Shown: in pieces, positions 1 to 9,264 of the stretch
Layout: every line of letters starts with the position of its first letter
How positions within the stretch are numbered: the stretch's first letter is position 1
From: Alteromonas stellipolaris
GTDB taxonomy: Bacteria; Pseudomonadota; Gammaproteobacteria; Enterobacterales; Alteromonadaceae
DNA length: 64,000 nucleotides
Assembly (NCBI RefSeq): GCF_001562115.1
Contig: NZ_CP013926.1
Coordinates: 806,001-870,000 of the forward strand
Reading direction: 5' to 3'
The notes under the pieces: model-generated
What the model saw: only the letters and a program-made list of their open reading frames with translations
Database searches by the model: none
Told to the model about the DNA's origin: nothing
Translations under genes and position numbers: made by a program

Positions 1-66
1 AGCGAATACTCGTTGCTGTTTAACCCATTTTTATCCGTTGTCTTTGTTTACTAAGAGAGTTTTTCC

Positions 67-2856
67 ATGAATATGGCTACACCAAAAACCACTATGCTGG
101 AACCACTACTACGGCAAAAGCAAACCACCTGCCCTTATTGTGGTGTTGGTTGTGGTGTAGATATCAGTTGCAACGTTAGCGGGCGCACAACCTCCCTGGA
201 CAAGGTTACTGGTACGCCCGAGCATCCGGCCAATTATGGTCGTCTGTGTGTGAAAGGCACAAACCTGCTTGAAACAAACGATCTTAGCGGCCGTTTGCTT
301 CACCCAACCATGGCAGGTGCAAGGGTAGATTGGGACACGGCTACTCGCGCGGTGGCTGATAAAATCACCCAGACTATTGCTGAACATGGGCCGGATGCCG
401 TTGCGTTTTATGTATCAGGGCAATTACTTACTGAAGATTATTATGTTGCGAATAAGCTCATGAAAGGGTTTATTGGCAGCGCAAATATAGACACAAACTC
501 ACGGCTTTGCATGTCATCTGCTGTTGCAGGTTACAAACGTGCGTTTGGCGAAGACGTGGTGCCTTGTGATTACACCGATTTAGAGTGTACTTCGCTGTTG
601 GTGCTTACGGGCAGCAACACTGCGTGGGCACACCCTGTGTTATTCCAGCGTATTCAACGGGCTAAGCTTCGCAATCCAGATATGAAAGTGGTGGTGATAG
701 ACCCTCGGGAAACCGAAACATGTACTATCGCCGATTTACACTTACCTATTAAAGGGGGCAGTGACGTCGCACTGTTTAATGGGCTACTTCAATTTGCTCA
801 CACCAATGGGGCAATCGATGAACCTGCTATTGGCGAGTTCACCCAAGGATTAAATGACGCCATCGCAAGTGCTAACACGCTTGATGCAAAAGACGTGGCG
901 AGTGTGTGTGGTTTAAATGAAGCAGATTTGGCCACTTTCTATCAATGGTTTATTAGCGCAGAAAGTGCGGTTACCTTCTATTCCATGGGGGTTAACCAAT
1001 CCTCTGCTGGTGTAGACAAGGCCAACGCCATTATTAATTGCCACTTGGCGCTAGATTTCATTAGCAAGCCAGGTTGTGGACCCTTTTCAATAACAGGCCA
1101 GCCCAACGCCATGGGTGGCAGAGAAGTGGGTGGTTTAGCCAACATGCTGGCGGCGCATTGTGATATTGAAAACCCTGAACACCGTGAAAATGTTAAAGCG
1201 TTTTGGCAGTCTCCTGCTATGCCAGAGCAAGGCGGCTTAAAAGCGGTAGACTTGTTTTCTGCTATGGATGCGGGGCAAATAAAGTTTGTTTGGATAATGG
1301 GTACAAACCCCGTAGTCAGTATGCCTTATCGTGAGCAAGTTGAATCGGCGCTCAAAAAGTGCGACATGGTAGTGGTATCTGACATTGTGCAAAGTAACGA
1401 TACCCTTGCCTTTGCCGATATTGCACTGCCTGCAACAGGATGGTCGGAAAAAGACGGTACTGTAACGAATTCAGAGCGCAGAATTTCCCGTCAACGTGGC
1501 ATTATGTCGCCTCCAGGTGAAGCCAAACACGATTGGCAAATTATGTGTGATGTAGCCAGTAAAATGGGCTTTAGCAGCGCATTTTCCTACTCTCACCCTA
1601 GTGAAATATTTGATGAACATGCCCGCTTAACAGCATATAAAAATGATGGTGCACGACAACTTAATCTTGCCCCCTTAGCCGGTAAATCGCATGCACAATA
1701 TGATGCGATGGCGCCCGTACAATGGCCTCTGATTACCAACAGCGACCAGACACTTGCACCTGTTCGCCCCTTTTATAACAAAGTGTTTTCTACCCCGACG
1801 GGCAAAGCAAACTTTATTGCTGTGAAATTTACAGTGCCTGTTCAGTTGACCTCGAATGAATTTCCATTTGTGCTTAATAGTGGGCGAATGCGCGACCAAT
1901 GGCACACCATGACTCGAACAGGTAAGGCGCCGGTACTTCATGCCCACACTGCCCACGCTAATGTTTATATTCATCCCGAAGATGCAAAAGCATTGCTTGT
2001 AGCACAAAACGACTATGTTGCTCTTAGCAGTAAAGTGAGCGGCGAAACACCCTGTATCTTCCCTGTGCAAATCGATAAACGTCAGCGTCGAGGCGATGTG
2101 TTCGTTCCTATCCATTGGTCTGGAGAGTGGGGCTCGCACAGTAAATTAGCAAAGCTTTATGCGCCTGCAACCGATCCTATTTCAGGGCAGCCAGAACTAA
2201 AACATGGTGCGGTATCTATTACCCCTCACGAATTTTTAAGCTACGGAAAGCTTTTTATTAGTGACAACGTACAATTGGCAAATAGCGAATTAAATATCGT
2301 CAATGTGCTCAGCGAGGTAGTGGAATGTAATGGCGGCTACTGGGCTAAACAATTAATCGAAAATGGGCTGGGAGTATCTATTGCCAGCCAACTTACATCG
2401 CAAGCGTTAATGACGGGGTTGCTAGAAAAATTACCTAAAACGTGGGTGTGCTATCAACACAAAACTACCGATAGCCAAGTGCTGATTTGTACTTATGAAG
2501 ATTCGTTTTGTTTTATGGCATTTTTCGGTACGAAAAGCCCGAGTGCCAAGCCAAAGTATGATGTGCCAAATTCTTGGATAGACAGTGCATTAACGCAAAG
2601 TTTCAGCCCTGACAAACTGGCTAATTTTTTACGCTGCGAAGTGGATGAAGCGTTTTTAAATGGCCCTGTGGTTTGCAGCTGCTTTTCTGTAAGGGAAAAA
2701 ACCATTAACAAAGCGATTGCAGCAGGGTGTTCATCAGTGTCTGAATTGGGCGATACGCTAAAGTGCGGCACAAATTGCGGTTCGTGCAAACCTGCTTTAG
2801 CAACATTAATTACCGAACATGTTACCCCGGTAGGAGGCGTCGCGCGTGAGAGTTAA
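67..2856 (+). CDS. nasA: Assimilatory nitrate reductase, catalytic subunit
   Basis: Reduces nitrate to nitrite in the cytoplasm as the first step of nitrate assimilation. The 929-residue protein begins with a [4Fe-4S] motif (C22, C25, C29, C61). A molybdopterin-oxidoreductase body follows, with the SRLCMSSAV segment that carries the expected Mo-ligand cysteine near residue 148. The C-terminus is a BFD-like [2Fe-2S] domain with C870-x-C872, C900, C904 and C907; this extra domain is typical of NasA and absent from periplasmic NapA. There is no Tat signal, which supports an assimilatory cytoplasmic enzyme. A GAGAG ribosome site precedes ATG 67; an ATG two codons later is possible. The nitrite reductase genes would be expected upstream, outside the window. 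The siroheme gene follows, as is usual. Confidence 0.96.
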   Translation: MNMATPKTTMLEPLLRQKQTTCPYCGVGCGVDISCNVSGRTTSLDKVTGTPEHPANYGRLCVKGTNLLETNDLSGRLLHPTMAGARVDWDTATRAVADKITQTIAEHGPDAVAFYVSGQLLTEDYYVANKLMKGFIGSANIDTNSRLCMSSAVAGYKRAFGEDVVPCDYTDLECTSLLVLTGSNTAWAHPVLFQRIQRAKLRNPDMKVVVIDPRETETCTIADLHLPIKGGSDVALFNGLLQFAHTNGAIDEPAIGEFTQGLNDAIASANTLDAKDVASVCGLNEADLATFYQWFISAESAVTFYSMGVNQSSAGVDKANAIINCHLALDFISKPGCGPFSITGQPNAMGGREVGGLANMLAAHCDIENPEHRENVKAFWQSPAMPEQGGLKAVDLFSAMDAGQIKFVWIMGTNPVVSMPYREQVESALKKCDMVVVSDIVQSNDTLAFADIALPATGWSEKDGTVTNSERRISRQRGIMSPPGEAKHDWQIMCDVASKMGFSSAFSYSHPSEIFDEHARLTAYKNDGARQLNLAPLAGKSHAQYDAMAPVQWPLITNSDQTLAPVRPFYNKVFSTPTGKANFIAVKFTVPVQLTSNEFPFVLNSGRMRDQWHTMTRTGKAPVLHAHTAHANVYIHPEDAKALLVAQNDYVALSSKVSGETPCIFPVQIDKRQRRGDVFVPIHWSGEWGSHSKLAKLYAPATDPISGQPELKHGAVSITPHEFLSYGKLFISDNVQLANSELNIVNVLSEVVECNGGYWAKQLIENGLGVSIASQLTSQALMTGLLEKLPKTWVCYQHKTTDSQVLICTYEDSFCFMAFFGTKSPSAKPKYDVPNSWIDSALTQSFSPDKLANFLRCEVDEAFLNGPVVCSCFSVREKTINKAIAAGCSSVSELGDTLKCGTNCGSCKPALATLITEHVTPVGGVARES

Positions 2857-2865
2857 CACTAAGAG

Positions 2866-2950
2866 CGTGTCTGCCAAAAAGCTATACAGAGTGCATCCTT
2901 GTATAAATGTAACTAATACAAGAGCGATTAACACAAAAGCTACAGACACG
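2866..2950 (+). promoter_or_regulatory. Nested inverted repeats between nasA and the siroheme gene
   Basis: The 117-bp gap holds an outer perfect 8-bp inverted repeat (CGTGTCTG at 2866-2873, CAGACACG at 2943-2950). It encloses a perfect 7-bp inner hairpin (CTTGTAT at 2898-2904, ATACAAG at 2916-2922). No T-run follows, so this is not a simple terminator. An intercistronic RNA structure that adjusts mRNA stability or translation is possible but unproven. Confidence 0.4.
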
Positions 2951-2973
2951 AGCCTTGCTCTGGAGACATTATC

Positions 2974-3873
2974 ATGAACACTTTAGTTAACACATTTGGG
3001 CTGTTGTTTCGCGAAGCATTATCGTTACCTGTTCGTCACTCGACATCAAATTTTTTAAGTGGATGGTTGGGCAACGGGAAAAACGCGCCACGCAGTAAGA
3101 AAGAAGGAAAAGTGTACATTGTTGGGGCGGGTCCTGGTGATGTAGAATTACTAACCCTTAAGGCGCTTAGGTTAATCAAGCAAGCCGATATTGTATTGTT
3201 TGATGCGTTAGTGGGCAAAGATGTCATTGCAGAAATTCCCCGTCATGTGAAACGTGAATATGTGGGTAAACGCTGTGGGCAACACAGTATGAAACAGCAA
3301 GATATTAGTGCGAAGGTGGTTGAGCTGGCCAAGGCAGGTCATTGCGTAGTGCGACTTAAAGGTGGCGACCCTGCGTTGTTTGCCAGAACGTGCGAAGAAA
3401 CCATGGCGCTAACAGAAGCGAATATTCCTTTTGCTATTGTACCTGGTATTACGGCAGCTTCTGGCATGTCTGCCTACACAGGTATCCCCCTGACTGATAG
3501 ACGTTGTGCACAGGCGGTAAGCTTTATTACTGCACACTTTCAAAACCCTGAAACATGGCCAGAGATGACGCAATTGGCAAAAAACGTAGCCTCTCAAACG
3601 GTGGTGGTTTATATGGGGTTAAGTCGCTTGTCTATACTGTGTGACGCGTTAGGAAATCAGGGTATAGCCGATGATTGGCCTGTAGCCGCAGTAGAAAATG
3701 CAACAAGTCCACAACAGCGGGTCATAGAGGGTACCTTGAGTACCATTGGTAGTTTGGTATCTGAAGCGAATGTGAGTGGTCCTACGTTACTTATTTTTGG
3801 AAAGGTGATAGAGTCACGACAACTCGTCAATACATCACTTTTACATAATAAGCAGCATGTCTCAGCAATTTAG
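2974..3873 (+). CDS. cobA: Uroporphyrinogen-III C-methyltransferase (siroheme synthesis)
   Basis: Methylates uroporphyrinogen III twice with S-adenosylmethionine to give precorrin-2, the precursor of the siroheme needed by assimilatory nitrite reductase. Its place just after nasA fits that role. The methylase core begins near residue 45; GAGPGD at 51-56 and RLKGGDPALF are family motifs. No dehydrogenase/ferrochelatase (CysG N-terminal) domain is present. The first ~44 residues are a non-conserved-looking extension, but GGAG lies 9 bp before ATG 2974, so the start looks genuine. The 3' end overlaps the next gene by 17 bp, indicating co-translation. It could equally be named nirE or sumT. Confidence 0.93.
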   Translation: MNTLVNTFGLLFREALSLPVRHSTSNFLSGWLGNGKNAPRSKKEGKVYIVGAGPGDVELLTLKALRLIKQADIVLFDALVGKDVIAEIPRHVKREYVGKRCGQHSMKQQDISAKVVELAKAGHCVVRLKGGDPALFARTCEETMALTEANIPFAIVPGITAASGMSAYTGIPLTDRRCAQAVSFITAHFQNPETWPEMTQLAKNVASQTVVVYMGLSRLSILCDALGNQGIADDWPVAAVENATSPQQRVIEGTLSTIGSLVSEANVSGPTLLIFGKVIESRQLVNTSLLHNKQHVSAI

Positions 3874-4852
3874 CAACTATATAAAAATCATCGGCAAGGG
3901 CCAAAAAGGTGGGCGCAGTCTTACCCGTCAAGAAGCTTACGAGTCTATGAAGATGGTTTTGTCTAACCAAGTTACCGGCGATCAACGTGGTGCTTTTTTA
4001 ATGCTGTTACGCACGCGAGAAGAAACCCCAGAAGAAGTTATTGGGTTTGTAGATGCATGCCGTGAATTACTGGAGCCTGAACTTGCTGAATTAACACCCA
4101 CGTTAGATGTGGGCTGCTATGCCGGTAAGCGCCGCCAACTACCTTGGTATCTGCTATCTTGCGCGATACTAGCCAAAAACGATTACACCGTTATGTTACA
4201 TGGCGCCCACGAGCCAGGCTCTGGTCGGTTATACGCCAGCAAAGCGTTACCTACTTTGGGGCTTGTAGAAGTAAATAGTATTGCCGATGCATCTCGCCAA
4301 ATGCGTGAATTTGGTGCTACCTATCTCGACTTATCGCATTTATTGCCAGCGCTTAATACCATCATTAAATTACGTGAAGTATTTGGGCTGCGCTCATGTG
4401 CAAATACCTTGGCGCGCTTACTAAACCCAACGTCAGCCCCTTTTTGTGTACAGGGTGTGTATCACATGCACCTTGACCATAAGCATTGCCGGGTGAATGA
4501 AAGTTTTCCCGCGTTTGAAGCGCTGTGCTTTCGAGGCGATGGGGGAGACCCCGAAGTAAACAGTGAGCGAAAAACCGAACTCTATGTCACGCGTAATGGA
4601 AGTACAGAAGAAATTATTCTTCCTGAGTTGACAGAAAAAATGGCCTTTAAAGATACCCAAATGAACGTAAGCGATATGCTGGCGGTTTGGCGAGGCGAGG
4701 CTTCGCATCTTTACGGTGAACAAGCCATTCATGCTACGCTGGTGAGCTACCTTATTTTACTTGAAAGGTGTGACGTAGAAAAAGCGAATACGCTTGCCAC
4801 ACAAATGTGGGCAAAACGAGATATAACTACACTTCCATTTGCCCAGCATTAG
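3857..4852 (+). CDS. YbiB/TrpD-like glycosyl (phosphoribosyl) transferase family protein
   Basis: This 331-residue protein has the two-part fold expected of the anthranilate phosphoribosyltransferase superfamily. A helical N-terminal part (LTRQEAYESMKMVLSNQVTGDQRGAF-like) precedes an alpha/beta part with HGAHEPGSGRLYASKAL. The classical TrpD PRPP loop (GTGGD) is not seen; DVGCYAGKRR stands in its position. It therefore resembles the YbiB subfamily, described for E. coli as nucleic-acid binding rather than a tryptophan enzyme. The gene overlaps the siroheme gene by 17 bp and shares its operon, but a direct role in nitrate use is only inferred from position. Confidence 0.75.
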   Translation: MSQQFSNYIKIIGKGQKGGRSLTRQEAYESMKMVLSNQVTGDQRGAFLMLLRTREETPEEVIGFVDACRELLEPELAELTPTLDVGCYAGKRRQLPWYLLSCAILAKNDYTVMLHGAHEPGSGRLYASKALPTLGLVEVNSIADASRQMREFGATYLDLSHLLPALNTIIKLREVFGLRSCANTLARLLNPTSAPFCVQGVYHMHLDHKHCRVNESFPAFEALCFRGDGGDPEVNSERKTELYVTRNGSTEEIILPELTEKMAFKDTQMNVSDMLAVWRGEASHLYGEQAIHATLVSYLILLERCDVEKANTLATQMWAKRDITTLPFAQH

Positions 4853-4872
4853 GCCATTTGTGTCTAATGCTG
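4844..4872 (+). terminator. Hairpin overlapping the ybiB-like stop codon
   Basis: A perfect 9-bp inverted repeat, CAGCATTAG (4844-4852) and CTAATGCTG (4864-4872), includes the stop codon of the preceding gene. No proper T-tract follows, so termination strength is uncertain. Confidence 0.4.
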
Positions 4873-5051
4873 TTGCCTATTAATCAATTCATTTTCAAAT
4901 TTCTCCAATAATTAAGTAACTTGTAAATCCTCTGCTATCTTTAGATCAGCCAACTAAAGCAATAACGACTTTGTATCCTCGCTCGCTCTCATAAACGTTA
5001 TGAGAAGTTTGTGTGAGCGAGATGCTATACCCGAATGTCGAGGAGCACGGG

Positions 5052-6368
5052 ATGTTTTTTAAGAATAAGCAATTGTTAGAAGAAGTAGAACGTTTACGCA
5101 AAGATGTTGAATCATTTCACACGGTAGAAAGCGAACTCAGGGCAGAAATGCTTTATGTTGAATTAGACAGAAACGGCAGAATCAATAGAGTTAACGACGG
5201 CTTTGCAGATGCTATAGGTTTTTCATCCAATGAACTTGATGGAAAAACCATGGATAGTCTCATTCCTCAGGGAGTCATGAGCCAAGCCGCTACGAAAGAG
5301 TTTCTTTCTGCTATCAAGCAAGCGCAGCATTGGCATGGTGCGATTAATCTTGCTAATGCGAATGGCGAAGACCGTTGGTTTAGAGGAATATTGCAACCCA
5401 TCCTTAATGACAGCGGCGTGGTCGACCGGCTCGCCTTGTATATGGCTGAACAAACGAGAAATATTAATAAAAGCCGTGAGATGAAAGACATGCTTGAGGC
5501 TTTACATCGCTCCACTGCGGTAATTGAGTTTGACCTCACAGGTATTATTCTTAAAGCCAACGATAACTTTTTATCTTCTATGGGCTATTCATCAGAGCAA
5601 ATAGTGGGTAAGCACCACAAGATATTTTGCCCCGCAGATGAAGTCGACACGCCAGAATACCGACAATTTTGGAGCGACCTTTCGCAAGGCAAAATGTTTT
5701 CAGACCGCTTTAAGCGAGTAGATAGTCGCGGTAATGAAGTGTGGCTAGAGGCATCTTACAACCCAATACGAAACGACAAGGGCATACTGTACAAAGTCGT
5801 TAAGTTTGCCACCGTCATAACCGAACAAATGCAGAGAGAGTTTGCTATTTCTGAGGCCGCTAATGTTGCTTTTAACATTTCGGAAGGTACGGGAGAGCAA
5901 GCCCAGAAAGGTAAAGAGGTTGTGGGTAGCATGGTGCGAATTATGGGTGAGCTTACTTCGCAGATGGGAACGGCGAGCGAGGGTATTCGTGAGCTTGATG
6001 AACAGTCACAGAAAGTGGCCGACTTAGTTAAAAGCATCAGTGGTATTGCCGACCAAACTAACTTACTGGCGCTGAATGCGGCAATTGAAGCCGCCAGAGC
6101 GGGGGATCAAGGAAGAGGTTTTGCCGTTGTTGCTGATGAAGTGCGCCAACTTGCATCCAGAACCAGTACAGCCACTGAAGAAATTGTCAGTGTGGTAAAT
6201 GAAAACAGAAAGCTCACAGAAAATGCCGTGCAACTCATTGAGGCTGGCCAGGAAAAAGCGAGAGAAGCGCTTGAATACTCTACCGAGTCGGGCAAAGTCA
6301 TGAACGAAATTCAAAATGGATCTTCAGAAGTAGTGAACGCCATTGGTCAATTCACCCAAAGGTTGTAA
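5052..6368 (+). CDS. Cytosolic methyl-accepting chemotaxis protein with two PAS domains
   Basis: Probable soluble energy, redox or metabolite taxis receptor. I place the start at ATG 5052, where AGGAG lies 6 bp upstream; an in-frame GTG at 5013 lacks such a site. A short N-terminal coiled segment ([16 protein letters not shown]) is followed by PAS 1 (about 30-130), PAS 2 (about 150-260) and a signalling hairpin. The hairpin tip contains [15 protein letters not shown] and [15 protein letters not shown]. No transmembrane segment or HAMP domain is visible, so it should act in the cytoplasm. The signalling domain is short, as in the 24-heptad class. It lies between two nitrate-assimilation blocks, but its signal is unknown; PAS co-factor binding cannot be read from sequence alone. 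Confidence 0.88.
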   Translation: MFFKNKQLLEEVERLRKDVESFHTVESELRAEMLYVELDRNGRINRVNDGFADAIGFSSNELDGKTMDSLIPQGVMSQAATKEFLSAIKQAQHWHGAINLANANGEDRWFRGILQPILNDSGVVDRLALYMAEQTRNINKSREMKDMLEALHRSTAVIEFDLTGIILKANDNFLSSMGYSSEQIVGKHHKIFCPADEVDTPEYRQFWSDLSQGKMFSDRFKRVDSRGNEVWLEASYNPIRNDKGILYKVVKFATVITEQMQREFAISEAANVAFNISEGTGEQAQKGKEVVGSMVRIMGELTSQMGTASEGIRELDEQSQKVADLVKSISGIADQTNLLALNAAIEAARAGDQGRGFAVVADEVRQLASRTSTATEEIVSVVNENRKLTENAVQLIEAGQEKAREALEYSTESGKVMNEIQNGSSEVVNAIGQFTQRL

Positions 6369-6587
6369 CCGATAAACTAACAATAAAGCACTGGGGGAGA
6401 ACGTAGTGTCTTCCTCTTGTTTTTATTCTTCGTCCCCGCTTTGCAACAAATATCCCTGTTCAACAAACACCCCTGAGCTGTGCATCGAACACTTCTAGTG
6501 CAATAAACGCACTGTTATTGTTCAGGTAAAAGAATGATTACCATTTCTATTTTTTCTAAATCCTATAATTTCAGTAGGTTAGGGTTT

Positions 6588-6604
6588 TGGCACGAACTCT
6601 GCTT
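6588..6604 (+). promoter_or_regulatory. Sigma-54-type promoter for the nrt operon
   Basis: TGGCAC at 6588-6593, a 5-bp spacer and CTGCTT at 6599-6604 match the -24/-12 pattern, with the invariant GG and GC exactly spaced. The predicted transcript start is about 6614, giving a leader of roughly 190 nt before nrtA. Sigma-54 control with NtrC is well known for nitrate-assimilation operons. A palindrome AGTGC-N7-GCACT (6497-6513), about 110 bp upstream of the start, is a possible activator site, though it does not match the NtrC consensus orientation. Confidence 0.6.
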
Positions 6605-6694
6605 TATCAATGGCAGTTACACTGTTAAGCGATACTAAAATAAAAAAGTACATTAAGTACTGGTAGCTACAATTAATACCCAAACAATAAGTTC

Positions 6695-6739
6695 GCCTGT
6701 ACTTCATTAACTAATGATTACAGGCTCGGCATCGAAGCC
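6695..6739 (+). promoter_or_regulatory. Two leader hairpins upstream of nrtA
   Basis: GCCTGTA (6695-6701) pairs with TACAGGC (6719-6725); inside it TCAT/ATGA encloses a six-base loop. A second stem, GGCT (6723-6726) with AGCC (6736-6739), shares its first three bases with the first stem, and its 3' arm touches the terminator stem. Overlapping arms of this kind permit alternative folding. The layout resembles the antitermination leaders of nas operons, but the A1/G4 hexaloop rule for ANTAR proteins is not met. Confidence 0.5.
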
Positions 6740-6784
6740 CACCAAGCGCGACGTTTATTCGTCTACGCTGGTGGGTTTTTTTTT
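6738..6784 (+). terminator. Intrinsic terminator in the nrtA leader (attenuator)
   Basis: CCCACC (6738-6743) pairs with GGTGGG (6770-6775). AGCG/CGCT and GACG/CGTC continue the stem, and ten T residues follow. The T-run ends only 17 bp before ATG 6802, with the ribosome site AAAGGA between. Because the hairpin lies inside the expected leader and about 370 bp from the previous gene, it most likely controls read-through into nrtA rather than ending the upstream gene. Confidence 0.8.
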
Positions 6785-6801
6785 GGCTAAAGGAAACATA
6801 A

Positions 6802-8217
6802 ATGACCAAGTTTAAAAACGTTTCAATGCTCAAACAAATAAAGAAAAAAATGACGGCTGGCATAACCGCTGCTATAGCGCTTTCTTTCACCTTGGGAGCG
6901 CCACTTGCTAGTGCGCAAAGCGATGAAAAAGTGGGGTGGCCAGAAAAAGAAGAATTAAAATTTGGTTTCATTAAGCTAACCGATATGGCGCCGTTGGCCA
7001 TCGCTTACGAAAAAGGCTTTTTTGAAGACGAAGGCTTGTATGTAACCTTAGAAGCCCAAGCAAACTGGAAAGTATTACTAGATAGAACCATCGACGGTCA
7101 ACTTGATGGCGCTCACATGCTGGCAGGGCAACCTCTTGGCGCAACCATTGGTTTTGGTACTGAAGCACACGTTGTGACGGCGTTCAGCATGGATTTAAAT
7201 GGTAATGGCATCACGGTTTCAAACGAAATATGGGAAAAAATGAAAGCCCATATTCCGGTAGAAAATGGCAAACCAGTGCATCCTATTAAAGCTGATTACT
7301 TAAAGCCTGTCGTTGAAGAATATCGTGATGCGGGTAAGCCGTTTAACATGGGTATGGTTTTTCCAGTATCTACACATAACTACGAGCTTCGTTACTGGCT
7401 TGCTGCGGGTGGTATTCACCCAGGCTACTATGCACCACACAAAGGTGATAATGCTGGGCAGATAGATGCCGAAGCTTTGCTATCAGTTACTCCTCCTCCT
7501 CAAATGCCAGCCACCATGGAAGCCGGCACTATCTATGGGTATTGCGTAGGCGAGCCTTGGAACCAGCAGGCAGTATTTAAGGGCATTGGTGTTCCGGTTA
7601 TTACCGATTATGAAATTTGGAAAAACAACCCAGAGAAAGTATTTGGTGTGAGCCAAGCATGGGCTGAAAAATACCCGAATACTCATATTCGAGTGGTTAA
7701 AGCGTTAATTCGAGCTGCCATGTGGTTAGATGAAAATGACAATGCTAACCGCCCAGAAGCAGTAAAAATCTTAGCGAAAAGCAACTATGTTGGCGCTGAT
7801 GAAGATGTATTGGCTAACAGCATGACAGGCACCTTCGAATATGAAAAAGGCGATAAGCGTGAAGTACCAGACTTCAACGTATTCTTCCGATATAACGCCA
7901 CTTACCCATTTTACAGTGATGCGATTTGGTATTTAACGCAAATGCGCCGCTGGGGACAAATTTCAGAGCCTAAATCAGACGATTGGTATAAAGAGACTGC
8001 ACGTAAAGTGTATAAGCCAGAGGTTTACGCCATGGCTGCAAAAGCACTTATTGCCGAAGGAAAAGCAAAAGCGACGGACTTCCCCGCGTTTGCCACTGAA
8101 ACTGGCTTTAAACCACCTCAATCTGAATTTATCGACGGCGTTACCTACGACGGTAGCAAGCCAAATGCTTATCTTGAGCAGTTTGGTATTGGGCTAAAGG
8201 GTGAAACTGTTCTTTAA
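6802..8217 (+). CDS. nrtA: Nitrate ABC transporter, periplasmic substrate-binding protein
   Basis: Binds nitrate in the periplasm and delivers it to the NrtB permease. The 471-residue protein has a basic N-terminus and a hydrophobic signal segment ending at ASA (about residue 38). It then shows the NrtA/CmpA-type binding fold, with [22 protein letters not shown] near the start and [13 protein letters not shown] in the second half, as in nitrate- and bicarbonate-binding members. Nitrate rather than bicarbonate or cyanate is favoured by the neighbouring nasA and siroheme genes. AAAGGA lies 8 bp upstream of the start. It heads nrtA-nrtB-nrtC and sits directly behind the leader terminator. Confidence 0.93.
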   Translation: MTKFKNVSMLKQIKKKMTAGITAAIALSFTLGAPLASAQSDEKVGWPEKEELKFGFIKLTDMAPLAIAYEKGFFEDEGLYVTLEAQANWKVLLDRTIDGQLDGAHMLAGQPLGATIGFGTEAHVVTAFSMDLNGNGITVSNEIWEKMKAHIPVENGKPVHPIKADYLKPVVEEYRDAGKPFNMGMVFPVSTHNYELRYWLAAGGIHPGYYAPHKGDNAGQIDAEALLSVTPPPQMPATMEAGTIYGYCVGEPWNQQAVFKGIGVPVITDYEIWKNNPEKVFGVSQAWAEKYPNTHIRVVKALIRAAMWLDENDNANRPEAVKILAKSNYVGADEDVLANSMTGTFEYEKGDKREVPDFNVFFRYNATYPFYSDAIWYLTQMRRWGQISEPKSDDWYKETARKVYKPEVYAMAAKALIAEGKAKATDFPAFATETGFKPPQSEFIDGVTYDGSKPNAYLEQFGIGLKGETVL

Positions 8218-8253
8218 CAGTTTCACAGTCATACACAAATAGCGGAGAACAAC

Positions 8254-9249
8254 ATGAGTAAGATGGCAAATATATTAAGCTTTTCGCCAGCCAAGTCACC
8301 AATGAGCGGTACCATGGGGGCGGTTTATAGTCGAGCACCCGCTTTATTATTGCCTCTTATTGGCCTTTTGATGTTCCTCGCTGTTTGGAATGGTGTGGCG
8401 AAAAGTATTGATACCTCACTCGGGCAATTCCCTGGTCCTGCTCAAGTGTGGGAGCAAGCAGGTTCGCTTATTACTGAGCACAGTGCACAGCGAGAAAACG
8501 CTAATGCGTTTTACTCCAGACAAGAAGAGCGCAACGCCGCTCGGGTTGCACAAGACCCAACTTACGAACCAAAAATTCGTGAGTATACCGGTTCACCCAC
8601 CTTCTTTGATCAAATATGGACAAGTCTTTACACCGTCATGGTGGGGTTTCTTATTGCCTCAGTGATTGCTGTACCCGTGGGTATTTTATGTGGGCTGAGT
8701 AAGTCAGCCTATGCGGCCATCAATCCGCTCATTCAACTGTTTAAACCCGTGTCACCTTTAGCATGGCTACCATTAGTCACTATGGTCGTGAGCGCGCTGT
8801 ATGTTAGCGACGACCCTATGTTTTCAAAGTCATTTGTAACATCGGCACTTACGGTATCTTTATGTTGCCTTTGGCCTACGTTAATTAACACTGCAGTGGG
8901 TGTATCTGCTATTGATAAAGACTTGATTAACGTGAGTAAGGTACTGCGTTTAACGCCGATGTCTCATTTAACTAAAATCATTCTGCCTTCTTCTATTCCT
9001 ATGATTTTCACAGGGTTAAGACTGTCTCTTGGCATCGGCTGGATGGTATTGATTGCAGCAGAAATGCTGGCACAAAACCCAGGCCTTGGTAAGTTCGTCT
9101 GGGATGAATTTCAAAATGGTAGTTCAGAATCTTTGGCTCGTATCATGGTAGCGGTGCTCACTATAGGCGCTATCGGTTTCATACTAGACAGGATAATGCT
9201 GTCGGTTCAACGTGCAGTGAGCTGGGATAAAACCAGCGTATTACGGTAA
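8254..9249 (+). CDS. nrtB: Nitrate ABC transporter, permease
   Basis: Inner-membrane channel subunit of the nitrate importer. The first membrane segment lies near residues 28-46. An unusually polar stretch of about 70 residues follows, and then the BPD-transport permease core with several membrane segments. The EAA-like loop that contacts the ATPase lies around INVSKVLRLTPMSHLTKIILPSSIP. Length 331 is slightly above the usual NrtB length because of the polar insert between membrane segments 1 and 2, a region also extended in cyanobacterial relatives. The gene starts 36 bp after nrtA with GGAG before the ATG. Confidence 0.92.
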   Translation: MSKMANILSFSPAKSPMSGTMGAVYSRAPALLLPLIGLLMFLAVWNGVAKSIDTSLGQFPGPAQVWEQAGSLITEHSAQRENANAFYSRQEERNAARVAQDPTYEPKIREYTGSPTFFDQIWTSLYTVMVGFLIASVIAVPVGILCGLSKSAYAAINPLIQLFKPVSPLAWLPLVTMVVSALYVSDDPMFSKSFVTSALTVSLCCLWPTLINTAVGVSAIDKDLINVSKVLRLTPMSHLTKIILPSSIPMIFTGLRLSLGIGWMVLIAAEMLAQNPGLGKFVWDEFQNGSSESLARIMVAVLTIGAIGFILDRIMLSVQRAVSWDKTSVLR

Positions 9250-9264
9250 TTAAGGAGAAAGAAC

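Noticed and set aside
1675..2139. Minus-strand open frame inside nasA
   Set aside because: Shadow of nasA; no ribosome site and unlikely composition.
3857..4852. Anthranilate phosphoribosyltransferase TrpD
   Set aside because: The PRPP loop GTGGD is missing and no tryptophan genes are nearby; the YbiB-like name is safer.
6497..6513. AGTGC-N7-GCACT as an NtrC site
   Set aside because: The arms are in the wrong orientation for the TGCAC-N7-GTGCA consensus; kept only as an unassigned palindrome.
6695..6784. ANTAR-type dual hexaloop RNA
   Set aside because: Six-base loops can be drawn, but the required A1 and G4 bases are missing, so I do not name it as such.
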